NCBI GenBank assembly: GCA_035578155.1
Contig: JAPWDM010000035.1
Span: 996,001-1,060,000 of the forward strand
DNA: 64,000 nucleotides
Direction of reading: 5' to 3'
Source of the DNA: Brachynemurus nebulosus
Taxonomy: Eukaryota; Arthropoda; Insecta; Neuroptera; Myrmeleontidae
In this document: piece after piece, positions 35,279-48,620 of the stretch
How positions within the stretch are numbered: position 1 is the stretch's first letter
Layout: each line of letters opens with the position of its first letter
The notes under the pieces: generated by a model
Told to the model about the DNA's origin: nothing
The model's database searches: none
Seen by the model: only the letters and a program-made list of their open reading frames with translations
Position numbers and translations under genes: made by a program

Positions 35279-37080
35279 TATGATGATGAAGGAGATATAT
35301 TTAAAAATCTCTAAACTTGCTTGATGTCTTACAAGGAACACAATAATTGACCAAGTGATCACCAAATAGTACCTAGCATTTAATTTTTGTAATTTTTACA
35401 TAATTTTTATAAATACTTAAACGCCTAATCTTTATTGCTTACAAGATTCTCGTGTTGGAAATGTTATTTAGGGCACATAGTGACATAGTAGAACTAGACA
35501 AATGTTAATATCTGCTACTTACCTTACGTACTTATAATCTTAATTAACCGAATAATTTGTGTCTGGTGGATCTTGAAGAACCAGACCCGGGCAAATCGCA
35601 CGATAACCGGACTATGTCATCGAAAAGCAGAGGGCTGGTAAACCTAACTGCGGTCCCGTGCCCCGTTATTCTCTTAGAACTACCATATTTGATTCATTTC
35701 GATTAACTGAATTAAAATTGGTTCATTTTATTCTAACACTACTTAACAGTATGTAGGTGTAGAAAAATCTTGGAGGTATGTAATTTTGTTTATTTTGTCC
35801 TATATTACAGTTTTAGACAAAATTAAAATTGTGGTACCTGTTAAAGTGGCACAGGTCAAAAAAGTATGGAAATACCAATATAGGAATACTTTATTTTCAG
35901 CTCTTCTGTGTGTAATGTGCATGCCACATGAACAATTTGTAGTTTGATTAAAGAACATATCTGCTTTATTTTCTTCGTTTTATATTTGAAATTTTCCATA
36001 TCAGTTCTTTTTGTAACATTAAACATTTTATTTTCTATGATTTCTCCATTCTTAAACGATTTTGTAAGGATTCATTAGTGAATTTCCTAACATTTCACAA
36101 GTTAAATTTTATCTTTTTTTTTTTTTTTTTTGTTTACTTACCTACGTCTTTAAATTTTTTTTAATATTTTGTTCACCAAGAAAAAAATATAAAATTTCAT
36201 TTTGAAAGGTTAATTAAAAAAACGTAACTGAACAATTTTGTAAAGGAAATTGTATTACGTTCAACTAATAATTAAAAATGATATTTTCGCAAACTTTCGT
36301 AGAAAACTTCATACACTTAACGTAGGTACAACTTTTCTTAACTACTCGTGTTACGTGAACCTTGTAAAGTAAAATTTTCTTTCATTGCTTCAACTACATA
36401 CTTTACTTCTCTTTTAATAATATAATCGCTTTAAAAAGAAATTCCGTTCATTTTATCGTTGTTTCTTTGTTCATTTCGTTTACATGATTTATTCATTTTC
36501 ATCTCGCCGTCTCTGTCTGCTTGTCGTACATATACGTATTTACTACATACTGCCTCCCACTTTCAACCAGTTTCCTTAACCAGTTCTTGTACGCTTGAAT
36601 GTGTATATGTTAGTGTATATGTGTTGGTGTATATAGGTAAGGTGAGTTTCTGTTTCAATAATCAGTCGCTAGGGATTCGATCTAACGTTACGTTCGTTAT
36701 ATTTAAGTACTATCGTTAACGTTATGTAATTCCGGGAGCGAATTTTGATCAAAATATAAATGAGAGTGTATGACGACTATACATACATATTACGTTTTAA
36801 TGATTATTTGCATTAACGAAGACATAATTACTGAGAACATTATAAATTTTTTCATATTCTCTAAATATTGTAGCATTAATTTCCATTCGCACGCCTTTAC
36901 TTGCACAAGTAAGTCAGTAGTAAAGTTTAAGAAGCTTGTTATTTCAAAAAATACTATTGGATTTTTTATGAATACTTTTTCAGGCATCTGTCAGTCTATT
37001 GTTACAATAAGCAGTTAAATTGGTTGTGCCTGGCACATAGTCATAAAGTGGGTACACAGAAACCTTTTGGCTACAGAAAG

Positions 37081-37083
<3 letters not shown>
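35279..37083. other. No confident gene; GC-rich orphan block at 35566-35690
   Basis: Most is AT-rich and featureless. The block 35566-35690 (with AGACCCGGGCAAATCGCACG and GCGGTCCCGTGCCCCGTTAT) is strikingly GC-rich and has short open frames in two phases. I cannot assign it. It might be a SINE segment, an exon or an RNA gene piece. Confidence 0.4.

Positions 37084-37155
<72 letters not shown>
37084..37155. repeat. (TA)n microsatellite
   Basis: 72-bp TA tract followed by GGGTAGTTATACAAACGAAAG, a block echoed after the next TA tract at 37738. Confidence 0.98.
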
Positions 37156-37157
<2 letters not shown>

Positions 37158-37489
37158 GTAGTTATACAAACGAAAGAAGAAAATGGACTTAATTCCGGCC
37201 CGACATTTTTTCATGCATAAGGTTTGGCAAGTAGTTTTATTTCAAGTTGATGACATTTTTCACACTATTTCAAAGTGGCCAGTCAAAAAATTAAAAATTA
37301 TAAATTTTATGGCCATTATAAAAAAAGAGACATCCAGGAGAATGCTGATCAGGATACTGAGAAATTGACTGGACCGAGTACGATCTCACTTACAATGTTA
37401 ACTGAATTAATTGATACAACCTCAAATTAAGTACTACATGTACTTTATTTTATTTATTATATTTCAGTTAATTACTATGACAAACAATG

Positions 37490-38170
<681 letters not shown>

Positions 38171-38559
38171 TAAATATATAATTTAAGGAATTTGGGAGGT
38201 GTGTTGCAGTTACAACGAAGTTATTTGTCTTTAGGTCAGTAGCATTTTAGATTTGTAGAAAATTCGACATAACGTTGATGATAACATAAATAAAAAAAAT
38301 ATAAAAACGAATTGCAACCAACGGGTTTTAATGTACGTCATTTTTAAGATTGCAAAAACAAAGCTGGTCAAAAAATTTTTGAACGATAAAAAATGAAGAA
38401 TTGTACATATTCCTGTCAAAACCATTAACGCAACAAAATTCCAAAAGCGAAGAATATAGAAAGTGAATTTTGTAGATATTTCTGCATAATAGCAAAGCAT
38501 CTGAGACCAAATTTGTGTCGAACGATATAATCAAATTCCAATTCAACTAACAAGTAAAA
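38171..38559. other. No gene seen
   Basis: Nothing recognisable. Confidence 0.5.
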
Positions 38560-39080
38560 GTTCCGAGGCTGGATCTATCGATTTTGATGAAACTTAGATA
38601 TGTTGTAAAACACTAAAAAATAAGTGGCACGATTTTTTTTTATCTCCGAAAAAATGGTTTGAAGTGGTGAAATCGCCCTTCAAAAACTGGGGTAAAGATT
38701 TATATTAAACGACAAAAGATAGAGCAGAGGTTTAAATTGACGATATTGCTTTTTTTAAAGAGCGCTCTGTTTATATGCAGTAACGCTAAGAGGGGTGGTT
38801 GGACGTTAAAATTTGGGGATTCATTTTGCAAAAGGGGAGTGAAAAAAAAATGTTACAAATTTGTTTGCAGATTCCAAATCTCGGTAAAAAAATCGAATTG
38901 ATCGGTTTTGCTCAATTTCATAATATTGAGTCTAAGGATAGTTAACTAGGGGATGATTGTGTCAAAATAATCGTTCAATTTGAGTAATTCAAAAACTTAT
39001 TTTTCATGGAAAATCGTTTTCAGACAATTAGAATAACGCGAGAATGGAATTCTGGAATTCGAAATTTAGTTTAAGCAACA
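38560..39080 (+). repeat. Diverged member of repeat family C
   Basis: ATTTTGATGAAACTTAGAT, GATAGAGCAGAGGTTTAAATTGACGA-like and 'AAGAGCGCTCTGTT' blocks follow in the same order as related blocks in 50920-51150. Similarity is low but collinear. Confidence 0.4.
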
Positions 39081-39854
39081 TTGAAAAGGGGGGTGAGTCA
39101 TCTTCTTAAATACACTAGCTTTTATATACACTCATTTTAACTATATTAGCACACTGACAGTGGGTAATAATGTCACAATAAGTAGTTTTGAAGTTGGACT
39201 GTCGTATGTAAGGTTTTATTATGTTTGTTTTTAAATGATACTTTTCGTTATTTGATTGAATAAAATTTTGATCGCAAATATCTCGTAAACGGGGCGTCAT
39301 AGTAACAAAATAAGGAAATATTTGAAGGCTTAAACGAAGCAAGTTATAAGTATTCCAAACATATTACGGCTATCAGCATATTAGTGTTTGTTATCGAAAA
39401 TTATCGATATCGAAAATACCTAACGATATTTTCAAAATGGATGATATAAGGAAAAGGAGTACCCTTTCAAATATATCATACCTGCTAAATTATAATTTTC
39501 GTTGTCAAAGTCTTTTGATAGAAAACGTTAAAATACATACATAAAGCTTAGTAAATGTTAAAATATATGTATAGGTAGTTGCAAAGTTTCTGAGCGACTA
39601 AAGTCCACTTCCAGTTTTACTACAGTACTCCGTTAAATAAATGAAAGTAAGGGTCTACACCATTAAAAAAATCGTATTTATAACTACCAAAATGTTATTA
39701 TTACTATGTAAGGGTATTTTTCATAAAATTCATTTACCTGCGAGATACAATTTTCGATATTTTAACAATTTTTTTTTAACTTATCGTATTCTTGATTATT
39801 ATTATACTCTGTTATACCCTCTATTTTAATCGGGTTTTTATCTATTGATAATTA
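39081..39854. other. No gene seen
   Basis: AT-rich; no supported feature. Confidence 0.5.
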
Positions 39855-40233
39855 ATGAATTTAAATATGGAAATGAATACGAGTATTAAAAATAAAATGT
39901 TAAGTCCACAAGCAAAACTTATCATTTTAAATGTGTTAGTGTTTATGAAAAGTGAAAATGATGGTGTGAAAATCCCATTAACTCAAGTTAAAAATCGTAT
40001 TACTGCAGCTACGGGTATATCGATGGCAACTTTAACTAGAATAGCTAGTGAAGCAAAAAAAAAATGATGGATCGGAAGCTATTTTTGCTGAAAAAGAAAG
40101 AAAAAAACATGTAAAACATAAAACAGATCTGGACAGCTTCGATAAGGGAGTACTTAATATTATTATACAAAATATTTTTACGACGGAAAAAATTGTTCCC
40201 ATATTGAAAAACATTCATAGGAAATTTATTTAA
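39855..40233 (+). pseudogene. N-terminal part of an insect DDE-transposase-like protein, frameshifted
   Basis: Two overlapping frames make one collinear protein. The first (from 39855) contains LSPQAKLIILNVLVFMKSEN and ends LTRIASEAKKK at a stop. The second continues with GSEAIFAEKERKKHVKHKT, LDSFDKGVL and IIQNIF to a stop at 40231. The 'qaKliilNVl...T.ismaTltRIasEAkk...LDSFDkGvLr.II' pattern is the N-terminal DNA-binding region common in insect DDE (IS630/Tc1-like) endonuclease proteins. The frame changes at a run of A bases near 40056, so a single-base insertion explains it. The catalytic domain is missing. It could be a processed or truncated element copy; host domestication cannot be excluded. 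Confidence 0.55.
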
Positions 40234-42534
40234 TTTAAAATTACTTATTTAAGTAGGTACATCATTGCATTACTATATAAATAAGCAAACTATTTCAAAA
40301 TCGATTACTTCTTTTTACAACGTAGTGTATTTTTATACATTGTATATATCGTTCAGTATTACCTGAGTGAGAGATATAACAACTAATAGGGGGAGTTTAG
40401 ACATAATTACTCTATATCCATCTTTATTGCAAAAGTATTTTATCTTCTTAATATAATAAAATATGTATATCTCTTACTAAAAATACATCTTTCCTTTTTG
40501 TTGGACTTTGATACCTCAAAAACTCTGCAACTAGTTATATATAGCTGCGATCCGATAGGTGTAACTGGTCGAACAAGGCACAAATTGAACAAGGCATCTA
40601 TAATACTTGATTTTTTTGTTTTGGAATCAATAACGACCTATTTGAAATTTTATTCGAGAATCACATATTATAGTTTTATTAATGAACGATGTGTCGGGTC
40701 TATCGTGAGGCGTCACCAATCCTTAATATTGCATCATTTTTTACTCCGTTAAATATTTAGAGTTTACCGTCAGTTAGACATATTATTTCCATATTATATT
40801 ATTCTTATACGGATAGGGAAATTTTATTTTTCAACGCTGTCAGCAAGGAGAAAATTTGAAATGTGTGTTGTAACAATATATCAGTAATTATAAACATTAA
40901 ATTACGTTAGAATTTGGGAATATTTTAAGTTGGTACTTAAAACTAACTCTTTCTATCGTGTATTAGTTGCTAGCATGTAGTTTCAAACTGTATGAGGATT
41001 CTCAAATCAACATACATAATAAAATATATGTATGCTTATGTGTACAATATGGCTCCATTTTACATATTACAGAGTAATTATTGAAACACTTATTGTAAGT
41101 TGGTGTTATTATTGCCGTTGGTAATTAAAATGTCATATTGTTTTAATATTTACATATTTAATGAAAATGTAGTACCTGTCTAGAGTCGCATGGTTGGTTT
41201 TCTAACGGGAAAAAAACTTTAAAGTACGTAAACAAATAATAATTAACCTTATAGAAGTAGATTACTTCATTGGTAAATATACGATACACGATATTGCTAT
41301 TAGCGTCCATTTAGTGCATTTTCAATTACAATGTCGATTATCAATGAAATATTAATTATTAAAGATCATTATATGAATAGAAAATAAAAGGAAAGAACAT
41401 AATGATATGTTTCCTTTCGAAAGTAATATTCACAGAGGAATTTTTTTAGATATTGATTTGTTACAGTGCAGTATTAAAATATTCACACGTGTTACTCCCT
41501 AAATGTAACCTGACCGACGAATAGACAGTCAATAAATTTCTACTTTGTACATACATTTTTTTCGAACATTGACTCTTTTTGTACACCATTTAATTGAATT
41601 TATTGAACTGTAATACAAAATTTTTATTTTTTCTGGACTTCACTATGAAGATTAGATACTTCGTATAGATCTACGTTCAATTTTTATAGAAGTGCAATAC
41701 TAAAATGATGAGTAATTTTGTTATGAACTAATCTGTTAATTTAATAAATATTTAAATCAACACTAAGCATTTGAATGCATTATGATGGTAAAACTGGGAA
41801 GAATGTGTGAGTGAACGTTTGTTTTTTTTTTCATCTTCGCAAATTTTAACTTTTATTTAGTCTTGTACTGTAAGAGTTGGTAATTTCTATATTACTGATG
41901 AACTTTGTCTGAGGAGGAAGAATGATGCATTTTAACAGAAAATCTACAGAATTCTACTAATAAATTAGATTTAAAAAGTGGTATCCGATCGAAAGTTCTA
42001 TCGTTACATGCTTTATGAAAAAAAAGTTTGTACTTGAAATAATTGGGACCCATAAGTTTCATTCATTTTCATAAGCAAAGTCCGGAGAAAATCAAAAAGA
42101 TGCAAAATTTTTCGAAGTTGCTAAAATGGTGAATATGTCAAAATTTTCCTCGTTTTACTCTCCCGTTTTTTGAGTTACTTTGAACCCGGTTTTATTTCTC
42201 TAATCCCTGTAGATCTGAAGATATTCAGTGATTTAGGCACCTGCATACATACATACATAGATACGTACAAAATTTTCATCCGAATTTTCGGTTTTCTGGA
42301 TTTGTAAAGACTTGACATGCTTTAAAATGGCTTTGTTGTTACCTTGCTATAAAATATTTTTAAAATATTTTTTCGAAAAAATTTTATTGGAATCAAAACT
42401 TAAGGAAAAATATTTCTTCAGATTACTTTTTATTTCATAATCTACAATCTAGATCTTAAAATTACTTACTACTAGCTATCCGTATTCACATATTTAATGG
42501 ACCTATACCCATAGTAAGTAATTATTGAGTACCT
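40234..42534. other. Long AT-rich stretch, no gene seen
   Basis: Only short, unrecognised frames. No terminal repeats found. Confidence 0.5.
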
Positions 42535-43404
42535 GGGCAATTCCATATGTGACTGACTCTACATTTGACACAATTTACGTTTTATTTTGCCTTATATTAC
42601 GAATATCATTATGTTTACAGTTTCAATTTTAGCATGGTTTTGTAGTTGATACCCCAATTATCCCTCTGTAATAAAAAGTGTACACAAATAAAGTTGTGAA
42701 ATATGATTTATTTAATAAAATGTAAATGTGACTGACACTACATGCAAAAGGAAGTCGCTTTCGAGAGTGTTTTTAAACTTCGAAAATCTTCCTCTGTACA
42801 GACGTTATAATTTTAAATTGTATATTTAACCGAAGTATATGAAACAAATTATTGGAAAATGATAAAATGAAAGACTTTACTTTTTTAGAAAAGTAGTTAT
42901 TCGAAAAATAATTCGTGACTGACACTACAGATCAAAACGTGACTGACACTATTATCACTTAGAATTGTAAAAAAGTAGTATTTTTAAATGAAATCCTAGA
43001 AACTGACACTATAGGACATAAAATAGGAACTTTAAAATAATTTTAAAGGTACAAAAATGTACTTATTTTTATTATTTATTACCTAAAATACAAAATTTCT
43101 TAAGATTTTTCAAAATCTGTTTTATAATAAATTCTATTCCCGTTAAGGATTCAATTAGGATTACAATAATTCTAAATACTTGCCGTGAAAATTTAATTAA
43201 AACACCACTATAAAATACACTATTAGCTTATACTTACGACAAAACATTGAAAATTACACTATTTCTAAAAAACTAAAAACAAACTTTTATTGAAATTTTG
43301 GGAACTTAAAGTACTATAGTGTTGCCATCATATTAACGCATTTTTACTACCAATAACAATTATTTATTTTTTTCAATTATTGAGCCTTTTCCATGGAATT
43401 GCCC
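42535..43404. mobile_element. Inverted-repeat element with GTGACTGACACTA motifs
   Basis: Left end GGGCAATTCCAT and right end ATGGAATTGCCC are inverted repeats, flanked on both sides by ACCT (possible 4-bp duplication). The word GTGACTGACACTAC or a close variant occurs five times, near 42550, 42727, 42916, 42941 and 43006. Non-coding, 870 bp. Confidence 0.55.
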
Positions 43405-44711
43405 ACCTGCATTTTATAATAATAGTTTATAATTAAGACAAAACGAAATGTTTATTTTGAAAAATTAAATCAGTTACTTCAAAGTATATAACAGGTTACA
43501 ATTAAAATTACAATAATCACACACTAACAGACTATGTAGATGTATGAATGTTGTATTAAAAAAAAAATATGAGTGTGTTGTACTCGTATCCGGTAGGGTT
43601 CCGTAGTCAGTAGTTAGAATTTTTCACATATTTTGGAATAAAAAAACATTTAAAAATACCTATTTTTACGATTTATCTTGAAAATAGATGCATGTATTTT
43701 TCGAAATGTTACTTGCATATTTGTACTGTGGGAGTCAATTACGTAATAATTTTGGAAATAAAAACATAAAAGAATAAACTCAAGAAATTAGCATTTTCTC
43801 TACTGCACAACGAATTTATAACAATTATGTTTAAAGGGGACCACTGGTGTGATATTTTGAAAAAATAATTGGAAATTTTTTTTGTATATTTCGATAGTCT
43901 GTACCTTTAAAAATAATATACTAAAACTTCAAGTGCATATCTCAAATGGTTTTTGAGTTACAGCCATCTGAAGAGCGGATTCTAATTTTCATTGTTAACT
44001 TTGAGGTATTGAGAAATGTATGAAGGTTGATAATTCGGCAATTTCTGGACGTGGCTGCCAGTCACATGTTGTGAAGCAGCTAGACCCTGGTACATTTAAA
44101 CGACTCATCTAGTTTTACTATGACCGTTATAGTGAGTACATCGTAAATAATTTTAGTAAAAATTCTCAGTGATTAAAACTAAAAGGTAAGGTAAGAAAAA
44201 CTACATTTTTCAAATTTGCTGCAGTTATAACTCGAAGACAAATCACCCGATCGATTTGATTCTTATTGCAGCTTCTTTTATACATATATGTTTCTTCGTG
44301 CCACGAACCTCCAGTTTTCTGATCGAATAAAAAGTGTAATTTTTGCAGGCCAAAAAACATCAAATATTCGCACAAAATTTGAAACTTTTTTTTAAAAACT
44401 CCGCCATTTTGTTAAATTTCAACTTTTTTTCCCGAATGAGGTTCACGGCACGGGCAATACCTTCTAGTTTAATAGGCTTTTTTGTTTTTTTGATTTCAGC
44501 CACTGTGAAGGTCGCTATCACTGCAGCAGCGAGGGGACTTTTTTTTGGAGCCTTGGGAAATCGCGAATAACTCACTAAATTTTCAACTTTTTGGTCCAAA
44601 AATTTTATCATGATGTTACTATATGTCAACGAATATATCCTTAAAATATTAAAACATTCCATATAGTAGTTTTCTTTAAAGAAGTTCCCAAAAGTCACCT
44701 TTTTTTAGGCG
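43405..44711. other. No gene; sequence interrupted by the element at 44720
   Basis: Overlapping frames at 44343-44698 on both strands appear to be chance. The composition resembles a non-coding repeat rather than a gene. Confidence 0.45.
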
Positions 44712-44719
44712 GTCACACT

Positions 44720-45208
44720 AGTGGCGTAGCAAGCGGGTGGCAGGTATGGCCCCCGCCAGGGGCGCTAGAGCAGAGGGGCGTCACCGTTACGATTTCGCTT
44801 AATCGTCAAAGTATAGGTATCACCTGATTTTGATACAAAGAACATTGAAAAAATTACTCAAAAACATAGACTGACAATGAGATAAAATAACAATTAAGAT
44901 ATATGGCTACACTGGCTAGTCTTAAACTAGGCTACAAGTTGAAAGTAAAAAGATTTCTAAAATTTCTACAAGTCTAGAAAACAAAGGAACTGAGCGTCGT
45001 TATCGCGTAATTCCGGGAAGTTCGATAAGTCATGCCCAGAAACCCAGGTGGCTGTAGTTTATGCAAAAAAGGAGAGGAGACGTATGATGTAATTGTGGAT
45101 AGGAGGCAGATTTTTTTAGGTTACTGAACCTTTCCCCTTTTTTATCAAAGAGAGGGCGCCACTTTCAAGTCTGGCCAGGAGCGCCAGTCACTTCAGCTAC
45201 GCTACTGG
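44720..45208. mobile_element. hAT-type MITE with 8-bp target duplication
   Basis: Left end AGTGGCGTAGCAAG and right end CTTCAGCTACGCTACT are imperfect inverted repeats. The 8 bp GTCACACT occur on both sides (44712-44719 and 45209-45216), as expected of hAT insertions. Subterminal GCCAGGGGCGCT / GGCGCCACT blocks strengthen the pairing. Length 489 bp, non-coding. Confidence 0.8.
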
Positions 45209-45216
45209 GTCACACT

Positions 45217-47220
45217 AGTGGTCCTGGTTGAGTTATCACATATATTTGCCGACGGCTGTTTAATAACATTACAGAACAGTTTTCAGTATTTCGCAAATAA
45301 GGCTTAATAATGACCAATGAAAGTACATCTTAACATTAAGAGCCCCTCCTTTTTAACGATATCTGATTTAATCCAATAACGTGAAACTAATTTTCATCCT
45401 TACTTTCCGATACGAGACCTGTCTGAAAATATTAAGAACAAAAATTTGTACATATGTGCTTAAGACCACACGACCGAAGTTCAAATTAATATATATTCCC
45501 TGTATATAGAGAGGACTTTATTGAACGAGTTGCGGTTATGCAAAACGTGTGTTGTCAATAACAAAAATATAAAGAGCAGATAATAATGAACTGTTTTCAA
45601 ACAGAGGTCACGATTATTAAGTTACATCAGATTACAATCAGAATTGGTAACTAGAATTGTTTTTTTATGACAATTTAACTCATGTGTATCAAGCCCCATA
45701 AGAATATTGTAGCTTTTTCACCTTTACCATGGAAAAAAGTTAGGACAGATTTTTGCAGCGAAATAAATGGTACATTCATATTTTTTACAGTGTATCCACT
45801 TCCTAAATATGGACGTCTTGAATTTCTTATTATTGAAGTGAATATATTGACCCCCAAGAGTTTTAGTTAGAAGTAAATGTTAGAAATTGATGTACATTTT
45901 ATTTATATATTACAGTTATATTATCGAAACCGTCTTATTGTAAGAATTCGACTCAGATTATAAAAAAAATATTGTTAACTCATGTTTCCTGTAATATTAC
46001 AAGCACATTTCAGGAGACTATACTTAAAATTAATTTATATTTAAAATTAATTTAAGGTATTATGACGTTAAGCAAATCGAGCAAAATTAGTCGAACTCTA
46101 ATATAAAAATGTCAAAAAGGAAAGGAGACAAATAACTAGGTGGGCCTGTTTTTGTTTCATTTGTGGCATCTATTTAATGACATAGCATTTTTAGAAAAAT
46201 CGGGAAATTAATCTGATCCAGAGACTTATTTGTTCGCACTATTGTGAGAAAGTTCATCAGTTGACAATAATTTCTTTCTTACTTATTACAGTTATTACAG
46301 TAAAACGTTTTTAACGGTATCGCTGTTAACAAAATAAAACATTTATTTTCGATCATTCTCTTACAGTTTAGAAAGAGCAGTATCAACAGGAATTTTCAAA
46401 AATTTCTTTAATCACTAAAATATTATTTCAGCTATACACTTATCTATTCGACATACAAAAAATTTCTTTGTTCTTCGGGATAACTTCAGAAATGCACAAA
46501 CATATTATGAAAACACGCCCAGTTGTTGGTAATTTATAGTTCAATAATAATATAACAGCGAACTTAGCGAACCATTTAAATTAAAATAACATTGTTTGCA
46601 TTGCATTTTACTTTGTAATACATATTTTATGAGAGAACCTTCTCTATCGTAATTAAACTATAATATAATACATTGGTATTTAAAAAATGCAAATCCAGTT
46701 TCTTCTACATAGTACAGGCATTGCACAATATTAGAAAATCCTATATTTGTAATTATATCCATATTGAAATCAACAACCATCAAACCCTAGTTAAGTTTAT
46801 GCTATATACTATATAGGGGTTGTTAAATGTATATTTCGTATTAAGTGTTGAATTGGATATTGTGTTTTCGAAAAAAAGGAATGACGAAGTACAGAATATA
46901 ATACTCTTGAAGGGTGCCCTATCGAATGATAGACAAACACTACTATTACAACGGAACGAAACAAGACAGAATTAGCTTTCATATTGGAATATTAACGGAT
47001 GGCGTTAGTGTGATAGAGATGGAGAATGATGATATTATTAAGAGAATAGGAATCTACGTCATCAACGTTTTTGTATTTGGTAAAGAAAGTGTGTTATATT
47101 TTTATTAACAAAGTATTTCTAGAGCCTAATTTCAAAGAGCAATGTCATCAGAATTTTCGAAAATTGGATATTTTAACAATACTATATTAAAAATAACATG
47201 TTGAGAGCCGCTTTATTTAG
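45217..47220. other. Long AT-rich stretch, no gene seen
   Basis: Frames at 45682-45870 and 46914-47108 show no recognisable motif. The latter has mixed codon composition, so a decayed element ORF is possible but unsupported. Confidence 0.4.
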
Positions 47221-47658
47221 ACAGGGTGTTTGGTAGAAAGACCGAGAAAATCCTTTGGTGAGTTTATGGACCCATTTCTAGTAGGTACTTTACCGTTGGT
47301 ACCGAAGTTCTAAGTGTTGCGGTTACTGAAAAATGATTTTTTCTTGTTTAATTAAAAAAATACCCAAAATTCCACTTCTAAAACTTCATACCTGTTTTGC
47401 TTGTGATCACAATAGCATGAATTTATTTTTTATTGTGTCTTTGATGTATCATCTGCTTCTAAACAACACAATTTTTTGGAATTTATTAACAAATAAAATA
47501 TTTATAAGCTTTTAAAATTCAAAAATCGGAGAAATGTGTGAAGAAACCGTTTTCAGTAATCGTAACACTTAGAACTTCGGTTCGAACGGTAAAGTGTTAG
47601 AAATGGGCCCATTAACCCACCAAAAAATTTTGTCAGGTTTTTCTACCAAACACCCTGT
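47221..47658. mobile_element. 438-bp inverted-repeat MITE with ACAGGGTGTTTGG ends
   Basis: Left ACAGGGTGTTTGGTAGAAA and right TTTCTACCAAACACCCTGT match perfectly as inverted repeats. A further 90 bp of imperfect pairing follows (including GAAGTTCTAAGTGTT / AACACTTAGAACTTC). No clear target duplication. Non-coding. Confidence 0.8.
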
Positions 47659-47929
47659 ATATTTTTTATACTATAATTTCGACGTGCAAATCAAATTCAC
47701 ATTTTGCTGAACTTTTTTTGACGTGAATACGTCTTATAAATCGGCACCTATTTGAAAAAATATTATGAGATACGTCATGAAAATAGGGAAGATTTTAAAA
47801 TGTTGTAAAACTTAAACCGGTCACAGTACAATCGAGTTCTGTATCCGGATGTGTAGCCAAATAGTGCATGTATCCATCGGCATGCTTTTTATTGGCCATT
47901 TTCACTTTTAAAGGCTAAAACCAAACCTT
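47659..47929. other. No gene seen
   Basis: Nothing recognisable. Confidence 0.5.
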
Positions 47930-48620
47930 AAAATTGAGAGTGAAAATTATATTTGTTGTTAAAATATTTCGGAAACATGAGGTAAAAAAAATAATTTAAT
48001 GAAATATTACTCGTTAAAAGGACTGTCTATTCCTATGAGTTAAACCAGGGCTGGCTTGACAAGAGGAACTGGAGAGAAAAAAATTGGGAGAAATTTTCTT
48101 GTACAGCTTAGATATTTTGTTGAATCAAACTTTTACCAATATTGTTGAAAAAATCATGTTTTAGATTGTTAAGGGGTTGAAATTAGCTCCTAGATTTAAA
48201 ATTTAAAATTATATTTAAAATATTTTATAATAAAGTTTGGATAGACGAATTGTTAGTTTGTTATCCCTTAAAAGAGTTATCAGTTCCTTTGGTCTATAAC
48301 AGAGCTGATTTAACATAACAGGACTGGAGGTGAAAAATTGGGTAATTTTTCTTGTACAGTTTAAATATTTTTGATAAATTTCACTTTTACGATTATGGTT
48401 GGGAAAACTAGGTTAACAAATTTAGGGGTGAAAATTATATACATGTTAAAATACCTCGAAAAGAGTAATGGATAGAAAAAAATTTATGTTTAAAGAACTG
48501 TTACTCCTTAAAAGAACTATCCATTCCTCTGGTTTAAACTAGGAATGACCTGACAAAGGAGGTGGAAGAAGAGAAAATTAGGGTAAATATTCCTATAAAT
48601 ACTTTGATGTGACTTACCAT
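47930..48620 (+). repeat. Repeat family C: about three diverged tandem copies of ~235 bp
   Basis: The block 'CTTAAAAGA(A/G)CTAT..TTCCT(C/T)TGGT..AAAC..GG.CTG' followed by GGAAATTTTCTTGTACAG-like sequence appears near 48015, 48268 and 48510. The same block lies at 51118 in the foldback element at 50.9 kb. Divergence is substantial. Confidence 0.65.

Noticed and set aside
44343..44698. Overlapping frames of 75 and 112 codons on opposite strands
   Set aside because: No motif, no GC-rich codon pattern and the surrounding sequence looks like a non-coding repeat.
46914..47108. 64-codon frame MPYRMIDKHYYYNG as a possible gene
   Set aside because: The frame is short and lacks a recognised domain, a splice context or a coding composition different from its flanks.
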